64,000 nucleotides of DNA from CAZEMR01 sp964513465 (GTDB lineage: Bacteria; Bacteroidota; Ignavibacteria; Kapaibacteriales; UBA2268): positions 16,854 to 80,853 of the forward strand of contig CAZEMR010000005.1 in assembly GCA_964513465.1 (NCBI GenBank). The letters run 5' to 3'. Positions 44,130-51,871 of this stretch are shown here, in pieces. How positions within the stretch are numbered: the first letter of the stretch is position 1; each line of letters opens with the position of its first letter. Position numbers and translations under genes: made by a program. The notes below the pieces were generated by a model, which was not told the origin of the DNA, made no database searches, and saw nothing but the letters and a program-made list of their open reading frames with translations.

Positions 44130-45062
44130 ATGAATAATCCTTCCTCTGCTTCCACCTGGGCGGCGCAGTTCCGGGCGCCATTTTTGCTGCTGGCGGTAGT
44201 GCTTGTGCTGATTGGCCTTGCATTTGCAGTAAAATATCCCGGCCCCGACGGATTCAGTCTGCTCCGTGCCGTGCTGCTGATGATCGGCGTGGTTTCGGCG
44301 CATGCTTCGGTCAATCTATTCAATGAATATTCGGATTTCCGGACAAAAATCGATTTCCATACCCATCGCAATCCATTCAGTGGGGGCAGCGGTATGCTGA
44401 CCGAGGGCCGTACAACGCCGCGCGCTGTGCTGACTGCGGCGATCGTGATGCTCGCTATCGGCCTGGCGATTGGTATATATTTCATAATCGTATCGCACTG
44501 GATATTGCTGGCTTTGATAGCCCTCGGCGCGTTTGCGACTGTGTTCTATTCTTCGCTGCTGGCGCGGATTATGCTTGGAGAGCTGTTCGCAGGTCTGACC
44601 CTCGGGACATTTGTCGTGCTGGGCACATATATCGCTATGACGGCTACCCCGGGGATGGATTGGGGCGGACTGCTGCCGCGCGAAGTCTGGGTGCTGTCCA
44701 TTTCGCCGGGCATTCTTACTGCGCTTTTGCTGCTGCTAAACGAATTCCCCGACGCCGAAGCCGATATCAAAGGGGGCCGCCGGCATCTGGTCATTGTCTT
44801 TGGTATTCGCGGTGGAGCTATTATATATATAGCCGGGCTGATTGCGACTTATGCTATCATATTCTTTGCGCCGCTGGCAGAGATCAGCTCCTACTGGACG
44901 TGGATTGCGCTTGCCACCATACCAATAGCTTCGAGAGCGAGCGATACGGCATGGAAACACGGCGGCGAGGTCGATCTTATCATCCCTGCTATGGGGCAGA
45001 ATGTGATCGTAGTGCTCGCCACCGATCTGCTTATAGCTTTAAGTGTATTTGTTTCTGCGTGA
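44130..45062 (+). CDS. UbiA-family prenyltransferase
   Basis: A 310-residue inner-membrane protein with about 8-9 helices. Two Asp-rich motifs bind the diphosphate: NLFNEYSDFRTKID and LLNEFPDAEADIKGG. Layout is close to MenA-type enzymes that attach a polyprenyl tail to dihydroxynaphthoate in menaquinone synthesis, but other aromatic acceptors are possible. The enzyme could use the product of the polyprenyl synthase at 28.0-29.0 kb. Confidence 0.85.
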   Translation: MNNPSSASTWAAQFRAPFLLLAVVLVLIGLAFAVKYPGPDGFSLLRAVLLMIGVVSAHASVNLFNEYSDFRTKIDFHTHRNPFSGGSGMLTEGRTTPRAVLTAAIVMLAIGLAIGIYFIIVSHWILLALIALGAFATVFYSSLLARIMLGELFAGLTLGTFVVLGTYIAMTATPGMDWGGLLPREVWVLSISPGILTALLLLLNEFPDAEADIKGGRRHLVIVFGIRGGAIIYIAGLIATYAIIFFAPLAEISSYWTWIALATIPIASRASDTAWKHGGEVDLIIPAMGQNVIVVLATDLLIALSVFVSA

Positions 45063-45072
45063 TTAATTACAA

Positions 45073-46155
45073 TTAATCCGATGTCTCATAAATTCTTTTT
45101 GCAAGGGTGCGTCCGGCGGGCGTGCTAAGCTGGAATTTGCCCTGCAGCTTTGCTTCAGTCGTTATTGCCACAATCAGCTCCTTATCCGGAAATACGAATA
45201 TCAACTGACGGCCATTGCCCGACATAAAGTATGTGCCATGCTCCGGATAACTCCACCAGAGATAACCGAATTTCTTGTCGCCTGCGTCATTAAGCGGCGA
45301 GATCATTTCGCTGACCCATTCACGGCTAACGATTTGCTCATCATTCCATTCGCCTCCGTTAAGCACGAACTGTGCGATTTTGGCCATTTCGCGCGGCGTG
45401 GAGAGTATGCCATAGCTGCCGATTGTGACGCCCGATTTGTAGCGCAGCCAGTCATAATTCGTAAACCCAATTTTGCTGAATAATACCTCGTTTGCCCATA
45501 CATCAGTGGGTTCTCCGACGGTGTTCTGGATTGCAGCGGAAATAATCATCGGGTCGCTGTCTTTATAATCGAATACTTCGCCAGGCTGGCTGGCGTATGG
45601 TTTTGCGAGTGAATATTCGACAAAAGAATCGGGGATTTCCTGCAATACCTGGAAGTCGTCGCCATCAAGCCCATAATTATCAAACGCAAGGCCGGATTGC
45701 ATCATCAATAAATTGCGGATTGTAATTTTGCCTTTGTCGGGATGCTTTTCAATAATTTCGGGTAAATACGCGGCTATGCTGTCCTCGATCGATCCTAAAA
45801 CGCCGTTTTCGATAGCGATTCCGGCCAGTATGCCTGTGATCTGTTTGGTGCACGACCAAAAGCCCCGCGGGGTGACCCGGTCGGATTCGTCGCGGGTATA
45901 GGATTCGGCGACGATTTTGCCATGCCTGAATACGCTGAAGCTGCGTATCATCCAAAGGTCGGGATCGTTATGGACATCTTCGAATACTGCGGTCAGCGTA
46001 TCGCGGTTGATTGCTGCGTCTTCAGGCGAGATGATTTCCCAGCCATCATTAATATCGACAGGCTCGAAACCTGCGAAATCGTTCCTGATCGGGTCCTCGG
46101 TCATACAGGCAGTCATCGAAATCAGCAATGCTATATATATTATTTTTGCTTTCAT
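45073..46155 (-). CDS. serine hydrolase (class C beta-lactamase fold), lipoprotein
   Basis: A 360-residue protein. The signal ends in a lipobox (SMTAC, Cys17). The catalytic SxxK is S101-C-T-K104; the DYKDSDPMIISAAIQ stretch holds the Tyr motif and SGNGRQLIFVFPD matches the third motif region. These enzymes are esterases, peptidases or carboxypeptidases more often than true beta-lactamases. It starts 2 bases after the stop of the barrel gene on its upstream side, so the two form an operon. Confidence 0.88.
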   Translation of the reverse strand: MKAKIIYIALLISMTACMTEDPIRNDFAGFEPVDINDGWEIISPEDAAINRDTLTAVFEDVHNDPDLWMIRSFSVFRHGKIVAESYTRDESDRVTPRGFWSCTKQITGILAGIAIENGVLGSIEDSIAAYLPEIIEKHPDKGKITIRNLLMMQSGLAFDNYGLDGDDFQVLQEIPDSFVEYSLAKPYASQPGEVFDYKDSDPMIISAAIQNTVGEPTDVWANEVLFSKIGFTNYDWLRYKSGVTIGSYGILSTPREMAKIAQFVLNGGEWNDEQIVSREWVSEMISPLNDAGDKKFGYLWWSYPEHGTYFMSGNGRQLIFVFPDKELIVAITTEAKLQGKFQLSTPAGRTLAKRIYETSD

Positions 46156-46157
46156 GA

Positions 46158-46904
46158 TTATTTTTCTCCCCAGTAATATTTAAAATTCAGGCTGTGATTC
46201 AGGTAATCGAATTCGGGTTCGTCGAAATAATTCAGGAATCTGAATGAGTATCCGACCGATAGGAAGGGATCGTCCTTATCGAAAATATAATTCATTTCGT
46301 AATAAAGATTATTGAAAAGATTTAAGCTCCCAGCGCGGAAATTAGAGTGCAGATCGGATATTATATCGCCAGTGCGCAGTGAAAAAATATACTCCGGCTT
46401 TTCCTTGTCGGGACGCGATACAAGCCCCAGTATCGAATTCGAGGGCTTTATTTCGATTTCGTCGTTGCGATAGGGGATATAAGCCCTTAGCTCCGGCGAA
46501 ACCGAATACGAAGTAATCCAGAAATCATGGCCCATCTGCAGATCAGGATACAAAGACAACTGATAATATGCTTCGAAATTTGCGCCGGCATAGGTTGTGA
46601 TATTATCCATCCAATCAGTCTTCCAGCCGTAAAATACTTTTATCGGAGTCAGCGCCAGATTGAGCCCGATAATGTCCTTGCCATGATTAAATCCGCCGCG
46701 AAGCCACGACTCAATCTCGAATTTATTATTGCCGCAGATTTCCGAATACGCGTAGCCCAGGCTGACTTCATAGCCGCTGAAAATTATTCCATGATTGAAT
46801 GCATCCTTATTCTGATGCCAGTCGAAATTGAGCATAACCTTGTTTTCCGCTCTGATCTGACTTGCAATCAGTAAAAAAAACAGCACAAAAATGATTTTTT
46901 TCAT
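46158..46904 (-). CDS. outer membrane barrel or exported strand-rich protein, unknown
   Basis: A 248-residue protein with a signal peptide (residues 1-18, ending IRA before E). The mature part is dense in alternating, aromatic strands (VMLNFDWHQN, YEVSLGYAYSEI, FLSVGYSFRFLNYF, LNFKYYWGEK), as in a monomeric barrel of 10-12 strands. No family is recognised. It is first in the operon with the serine hydrolase and lies head to head with a TetR regulator. Confidence 0.65.
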   Translation of the reverse strand: MKKIIFVLFFLLIASQIRAENKVMLNFDWHQNKDAFNHGIIFSGYEVSLGYAYSEICGNNKFEIESWLRGGFNHGKDIIGLNLALTPIKVFYGWKTDWMDNITTYAGANFEAYYQLSLYPDLQMGHDFWITSYSVSPELRAYIPYRNDEIEIKPSNSILGLVSRPDKEKPEYIFSLRTGDIISDLHSNFRAGSLNLFNNLYYEMNYIFDKDDPFLSVGYSFRFLNYFDEPEFDYLNHSLNFKYYWGEK

Positions 46905-46924
46905 TTCTCCGAAACCTCATTTTT

Positions 46925-46952
46925 TTTGTATGAAATTATTTATGTACATTTG
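46925..46952 (+). promoter_or_regulatory. candidate promoter of the TetR gene
   Basis: TTTG at 46925-46928 and TACATTTG at 46945-46952 match -33 and -7 boxes of the FCB type, with a spacer of 16, a little short of the usual. Confidence 0.4.
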
Positions 46953-46982
46953 TAAGAACCCAAATATAAGGAATTTAGAAAT

Positions 46983-46997
46983 ACTAACAAAGTTAGT
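46983..46997. promoter_or_regulatory. palindrome, probable TetR operator
   Basis: ACTAAC AAA GTTAGT is a perfect inverted repeat ending two bases before the ATG at 47000. Its form and site, between promoter and start and in the ribosome-binding position, suggest autoregulation and possibly control of the divergent barrel/hydrolase operon. Confidence 0.65.
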
Positions 46998-46999
46998 TT

Positions 47000-47587
47000 A
47001 TGCCAAGAAGAAATTATAAAGAAGATATTGTAAAGTCTGCCAAAGAATTATTATCCAAATATGGCTATGATCACATAAATATGCGCAAAATCGCCCAGGG
47101 TGCGGGCATAAAAGCGGCAAGTATATATAACCATTTCAAAAATAAAGACGAGATTTATTATACATTGATTCTCGATGGGCGATTGCTGCTTGCAAAAAGA
47201 ATTCGCGAATACATAGATCAGTACGACGACGTCGAGAGCAAACTGAAAGCATATGTGGACGCATATCTCGATTTCGGATTCGAAAACCCCGAGTATTATC
47301 GCATAATGTTCATGCAGTCATACCCCGAAAAAGCAATGGCGCCGGTGAAGGACAAAATCGCCCGCGAAATCGAGCCCGGACTGAATACGCTAGCTCAGTT
47401 TCTTCAGGAATATACCGGACTGGGCGCAAAAGAGGCCATGAACCTTGGCGAGGCTTTCTTTCATATACTTCATGGGCATGTATCGCTCTCCATTCTAAAC
47501 CGCGCCGATTTTTTGTTCGACGTCGAAGCCGCCGGCAATAAAATCAGAGAAATCATCCGGGTATATTTGAGCAGCATCAAAAAGTAA
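47000..47587 (+). CDS. TetR/AcrR-family transcriptional regulator
   Basis: A 195-residue regulator. Residues 5-55 are a TetR helix-turn-helix (DIVKSAKELLSKYGYDHINMRKIAQGAGIKAASIYNHFKNKDEIYY). Residues 75-190 are the helical ligand-binding and dimer domain (LDFGFENPEYYRIMFMQSYP). There is almost no Shine-Dalgarno; a perfect palindrome takes its place. The signal is unknown; the divergent outer-membrane/hydrolase operon is the obvious target. Confidence 0.9.
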   Translation: MPRRNYKEDIVKSAKELLSKYGYDHINMRKIAQGAGIKAASIYNHFKNKDEIYYTLILDGRLLLAKRIREYIDQYDDVESKLKAYVDAYLDFGFENPEYYRIMFMQSYPEKAMAPVKDKIAREIEPGLNTLAQFLQEYTGLGAKEAMNLGEAFFHILHGHVSLSILNRADFLFDVEAAGNKIREIIRVYLSSIKK

Positions 47588-47683
47588 CCCTACCCAAATA
47601 TAAATGTACCCAAATTCATGGGAAATATTAATCTTCCGCCACAAAACAATTCGGCGGCGGGCTGTTCGTTGATTAATACAGAC

Positions 47684-47717
47684 ATCCGGACTTCACAACC
47701 GGATTCCTCGTTTTTTT
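47684..47717 (+). terminator. weak terminator after the TetR gene
   Basis: ATCCGG and CCGGAT around a 9-base loop, then a T run after a short gap. Confidence 0.45.
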
Positions 47718-47830
47718 AATCCCGAATTTGCAAAACAAAATCACCGCTTTTTTTGATCTCTATAAATTATTGAAATAATAAGATTTATCCATATACCCAC
47801 TTTTTATTCATCATACCACAGGAGCTATTT

Positions 47831-48082
47831 ATGCAACCAGCACTTCAAATCAGATTCGACGACGACAAACAGAAACTGCACTGGGATAGTATCGACGGCG
47901 CCCAGGAATACCTGATCGAAGGTAAACCCGAAAAAAGCACTAACTGGGCGAAAATCTATCAGGGCACTGACACCGAGGCCAAATACACATTCCCGCCGGA
48001 TATTCACGAAATCCGCGGCAAAGTTAAAAAGGATGGCGAGTGGAGCGACTTCAGCTTTGTGAGCAAGATCACCACCGTATGA
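47831..48082 (+). CDS. small Fn3-like protein, unknown
   Basis: An 83-residue protein with no signal peptide. The strand pattern (LQIRFDDDKQKLHWDSIDGAQEYLIEG, WAKIYQGTDTEAKYTFP, RGKVKKDGEWSDFSFVSKI) is that of one fibronectin type III domain. AGGAG lies before the ATG. It stands alone with its own terminator, so it is a true gene. Single-domain cytoplasmic Fn3 proteins are uncommon; no function is proposed. Confidence 0.7.
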   Translation: MQPALQIRFDDDKQKLHWDSIDGAQEYLIEGKPEKSTNWAKIYQGTDTEAKYTFPPDIHEIRGKVKKDGEWSDFSFVSKITTV

Positions 48083-48107
48083 TTCGGCCAATTTAAAAAA
48101 CATCAAT

Positions 48108-48138
48108 GCGCATCGGAAATTGTCCGGTGCGCTTTTTT
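48108..48138 (+). terminator. rho-independent terminator
   Basis: GCGCATCGGA, loop AATTG, TCCGGTGCGC with one wobble, then a T run. Confidence 0.9.
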
Positions 48139-48218
48139 ATTGCTATATAATTTATTTATATGCTTAATCGGGATATTTTCATTAAATTTATGAATTACCC
48201 ACAAATAAAAATTCGGTT

Positions 48219-48701
48219 ATGTACAGACAGATTCTGATTGCAGCAATTATCGCTCTGGCTCTGGCAGGATGCGGCGAAGGCCTGGCGCCGACCGCCGACG
48301 ACGGCCGCACAGCATTCGGCGGCACAATCCGCTTTATCCCGCATGATGGCTGGCCGCCTCCGGATTCGGTGATGGATGTGCGGGTGATCGCATTCAAAAA
48401 ATTTCCGCCTGAAGATATCATCCAGGCAGTCCTCAGCGGCGATGCTTATTTCGTGCAGAACAGCATCCAATACGGTGTCGATTCCGCAAATTACGAAATC
48501 GAAATCGAGGAGCCGCCGGAGACTCTCGAGTATATCGCAGTTGCGCTTCAATTCGGAGGTATCTACGACTGGCGGGCAATCGGGGTGTATTCGTCGCACG
48601 ATGACTTCGCACCCGACTCGCTTCACCTCGAAGCCGGAGAAGTACGCATGGATATAAATATAACAGTCGATTTCAACAATCCGCCACCCCAGCCATTCTG
48701 A
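48219..48701 (+). CDS. lipoprotein of unknown function, paired with TonB receptor
   Basis: A 160-residue protein. Signal with lipobox LALAGC (Cys18), then a strand-rich body (GTIRFIPHDGWPPPDSVMDV, YEIEIEEPPE, EVRMDINITVDF) of Ig-like or transthyretin-like look. It ends 17 bases before a TonB-dependent receptor, so it may be the receptor's surface or periplasmic accessory protein. The family is not recognised. Confidence 0.7.
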   Translation: MYRQILIAAIIALALAGCGEGLAPTADDGRTAFGGTIRFIPHDGWPPPDSVMDVRVIAFKKFPPEDIIQAVLSGDAYFVQNSIQYGVDSANYEIEIEEPPETLEYIAVALQFGGIYDWRAIGVYSSHDDFAPDSLHLEAGEVRMDINITVDFNNPPPQPF

Positions 48702-48718
48702 TATAATGGAGTATAAGC

Positions 48719-50932
48719 ATGAATCTGAAAATATTTTCGATAGCTCTGATTTTTTCCCAGATAGTATTAATTCAAATAGCATCCGGGCAGCAATATGATT
48801 TAAATGGCCGGGTTCTCGACGAATCGGGCGAGCCGCTCGCGGGGGCGAGCGTCAGCATAGTTGGTGCGCCCAAAGGCTCATATGCCGATAAAGACGGAGG
48901 GTTCAGTCTTACCGGGATTGAAGCCGGAACATATAAATTAAAAATATCAATGATTGGCTATTCTGTTAAATCGGTTACGATAAATGTGCCGCTGCCCGAG
49001 CCGCTGATTATCCGCATGGCTGAACAGCCGCTGCGCACCAGCGAGGTCGTCGTTTCGGCAAATAAACGCGTTCAGGCGGTGCAGGAGGTGCCCATATCCA
49101 TATCGGTGGTCAGCCTCGAAAGCATTATCGACCGCGGTGTGGTCAAACTCGACAATGCTCTGGCATATGTGCCCGGCGTGGAAATTTTGGGCGAAGACGT
49201 CAGCATCCGCGGATCGGCGGGGTTTACCTTCGGGCTGGGCTCGCGCGTAGCGATGCTGGTGGACGGCTTCCCGATGATGTCCGCCGATAATGGCGATATT
49301 AAATTCAACCAGTTGCCAATGTTCGAAATCGAGCGCATCGAGGTGGTCAAGGGCGCAGGATCGGCGCTATACGGCACCAGCGCTCTCGGCGGGGTTATAA
49401 ATATAATCACGCGCGATCCGGAGAAAGATTTCGGAAAAATCAGGGGATTCACAGGATTTTATACACAGCCGCGATACGAGCAGTGGCAATATACGGACAA
49501 TATCCGCCAGCGCAGCGGAGTAGAGCTTGGCGGCGCAGCCGATCTTTTCGGGATCAGCACATTGGTTTCGGCCGGACTATTTACCGACGACAGCTACACA
49601 CGGTATCACGACCAGAAGGGCGGGAATATTTTCGCAAAATTTTCCCGCGATTTAAGCGAACGGACCTCCGTATCGCTGACCACGAGCGGGGCTTTCGGCG
49701 ACCGCGCCAATTGGGTCTACTGGAAAAGTCTCGACAGCGCGACAATCCCCTCAGAGGGCACAGACGAAAGCGTCCGGCTTTTGTCGAATAATTCGACCAT
49801 ATTCGGCGAAGTTCGGCATTTCCTTTCGGATGAGGATTTTATGACATTTCGCGCGGGAGTGTTCAATTCATTTTTCGAGACCAGCCACTTAGAGAGCGAT
49901 CCCGAGAAGCGGCGATCTCAGTCGAATTCAATAAATTCGATGCTGCAGTTTAATATTACCCTGGCCGAGAATTTGCTGCTTACCACTGGTGCGGATTTCC
50001 GGTATAATTATGTAGAATCAATAATTTACGGTGGGGAGTCATGGCAATCGATTGTGGCGGCTTATGCCCAGGCCGAGGCGAAATATTTCGACGCACTCAA
50101 TCTTACGCTCGGCGCACGGGTCGACCAAGAGCAAACCGGCGAATACACAGGCGATACCGATTATCCTGATCATCTGGAAATTTCTCCCAAATTCGGGGCG
50201 AATTATGGATTGCCCTTCGGCATGATGCTGCGGGCCTCGGTTGGCAAGGGATTTCGCGCAGCGTCGATCGCCGAGAAATTCTCAGCAGTGCAGTTCCAGG
50301 GATTCGAAGTAGTGCCCAATCCCGATCTGGCCCCCGAGCAGAGCTGGAGCTACGAAATCGGCGCTTCGTATGAATTTACAAATGCAGGGTTCCCGATTGA
50401 ATTAGATATATCTATATTCCGCAATGAATTGATTAATTTAATAGAGCCATCCATATTAAATCAGACCCAGGGATCGATCCGCTTCGAAAATGTCACACGT
50501 GCCAGGGTAAGCGGTGTGGAATTCACCGCCCGAACGTTCCTGTTCAAAACGCTTGGCTTCGAGACGGGAATTACTTATATGGATCCGCGCGATCTGACCA
50601 ACAACGAAATATTGAAATACCGATCAGAATTGCTATGGTACTCGCGGCTTTTATTGCCGCTCGGCGCAGTCGAGCTTCAGGCGGATTATCGATATAAATC
50701 GGAATTCAAAAATATTGATGAAGAGCTTAAATTCCAGGTGCGCGATTACGATGCCCGGGTGCCGGTGCACGTGGTCGATGTCCGCGCTTCGCTCGATCTT
50801 GGCAAAATGACGGAATACCCGCTGAAGCTGACGCTGAACGCGGAGAATCTGCTGGATTATTATTATGTAAATATGGTGGGCAATCTGGCCCAGACCCGCC
50901 ATATCAGTCTTCAGATGGAGATGGATTTTTGA
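48719..50932 (+). CDS. TonB-dependent receptor with carboxypeptidase-regulatory-like domain
   Basis: A 737-residue outer membrane receptor. Signal (1-24, ending ASGQ), a CarboxypepD_reg-like domain (about 25-105: LNGRVLDESGEPLAGASVSI, DKDGGFSLTGIEAG), a plug (110-240: VPISISVVSLESI, IERIEVVKGAGSALYGTSALGGVINIITRDP) and a 22-strand barrel ending in aromatic residues (ISLQMEMDF). No TonB-box is obvious. Substrate unknown; siderophores, vitamin B12 and sugars are all possible. It is expressed with the lipoprotein before it. Confidence 0.9.
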   Translation: MNLKIFSIALIFSQIVLIQIASGQQYDLNGRVLDESGEPLAGASVSIVGAPKGSYADKDGGFSLTGIEAGTYKLKISMIGYSVKSVTINVPLPEPLIIRMAEQPLRTSEVVVSANKRVQAVQEVPISISVVSLESIIDRGVVKLDNALAYVPGVEILGEDVSIRGSAGFTFGLGSRVAMLVDGFPMMSADNGDIKFNQLPMFEIERIEVVKGAGSALYGTSALGGVINIITRDPEKDFGKIRGFTGFYTQPRYEQWQYTDNIRQRSGVELGGAADLFGISTLVSAGLFTDDSYTRYHDQKGGNIFAKFSRDLSERTSVSLTTSGAFGDRANWVYWKSLDSATIPSEGTDESVRLLSNNSTIFGEVRHFLSDEDFMTFRAGVFNSFFETSHLESDPEKRRSQSNSINSMLQFNITLAENLLLTTGADFRYNYVESIIYGGESWQSIVAAYAQAEAKYFDALNLTLGARVDQEQTGEYTGDTDYPDHLEISPKFGANYGLPFGMMLRASVGKGFRAASIAEKFSAVQFQGFEVVPNPDLAPEQSWSYEIGASYEFTNAGFPIELDISIFRNELINLIEPSILNQTQGSIRFENVTRARVSGVEFTARTFLFKTLGFETGITYMDPRDLTNNEILKYRSELLWYSRLLLPLGAVELQADYRYKSEFKNIDEELKFQVRDYDARVPVHVVDVRASLDLGKMTEYPLKLTLNAENLLDYYYVNMVGNLAQTRHISLQMEMDF

Positions 50933-51791
50933 TGCCGCGACGGGCGATCATACGCATGACTCCGATAGTAACCGTTAGCCCGCCAAAGAAGAATGCCAGC
51001 GAATACGATGGCGGCAAATCGGGCGTTGCCTGATCCATCTGCTCAAGTTCGGGGACATTGATTACGACAATTGCCAGCGCGTTATTAGCAAAATGCAGTA
51101 TTATCGGCACTATGATCGATTTTGTGTAATACGCGAAAAATCCGAGATAAAATCCGATATACATCAGCGGGATGACGTCGATCGGATTCAGATGAATAAG
51201 CCCGAAAATTGCGCCGGCGATCAGCATCGCCTTCCAGGGGCGCAGCTTTTCTTCCATCGTCCGCTGAAGGAATCCGCGGAACAGCAGCTCTTCGGCAATC
51301 GCCGGGATAGCGGCTCCGATAATCAGGCCGCGGATCATCGCCCAGGCGGTGCCGCCGCCGAGCATTGTTACGTATAAATCGCGGATATTTTCCCGCAGAT
51401 TTTCGTAAATTCCAAGTAGTTTATCCGGCACAAGAAATTCCTGCAATCCGGCCCATCCACTGACGAGGAACTGCATTCCTATTATTCCGAACAATCCGAG
51501 CAGGATTTCCCGCAGCCGCGGGTTTTCCGCCAGCCGGAAGAGCTCTGAGCGCGGAATGGGAATGAAACGCGCGGCCAGCATCACCGGCACAAGCATAAAC
51601 AATAACTGTGAAATTCCCTGAATATATGGAGCAAGTGCGCCCTTCGGGTCGAAATTCATCGCAAAGAATAATGATGCGCTGGCTGAGTGGTAGAGCATCA
51701 TTATCCCCAGGGTGACTGCTATCGGAAAGAAAACATAGGGAAAATTTCTGACTTGCTGAATTTCCTGATAAATATCCGGCTTCTTATCCAT
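50904..51791 (-). CDS. CPBP/CAAX-type intramembrane protease
   Basis: A 295-residue membrane protein with about 8 helices. The three family motifs are present: EELLFRGFLQRTM (two Glu and Arg), FGLIHLNP (His) and HFANNALAIVV. CPBP proteases cleave substrates within the membrane, and some members confer bacteriocin self-immunity. The end overlaps the convergent TonB receptor gene by 29 bases, so the two genes share their last codons on opposite strands. Confidence 0.88.
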   Translation of the reverse strand: MDKKPDIYQEIQQVRNFPYVFFPIAVTLGIMMLYHSASASLFFAMNFDPKGALAPYIQGISQLLFMLVPVMLAARFIPIPRSELFRLAENPRLREILLGLFGIIGMQFLVSGWAGLQEFLVPDKLLGIYENLRENIRDLYVTMLGGGTAWAMIRGLIIGAAIPAIAEELLFRGFLQRTMEEKLRPWKAMLIAGAIFGLIHLNPIDVIPLMYIGFYLGFFAYYTKSIIVPIILHFANNALAIVVINVPELEQMDQATPDLPPSYSLAFFFGGLTVTIGVMRMIARRGIKNPSPSED

Positions 51792-51871
51792 AAATACTAT
51801 TTTGATTTAATTTTACAATGTTTATATTGCCGCAATTACAAATCTAATTATAAAATATTATTTTATTAGCA

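Noticed and set aside
45073..46155. True antibiotic-resistance beta-lactamase
   Set aside because: SxxK is present, but the sequence is closer to the broad serine hydrolase group of esterases and peptidases, and the lipobox and context give no support for resistance.
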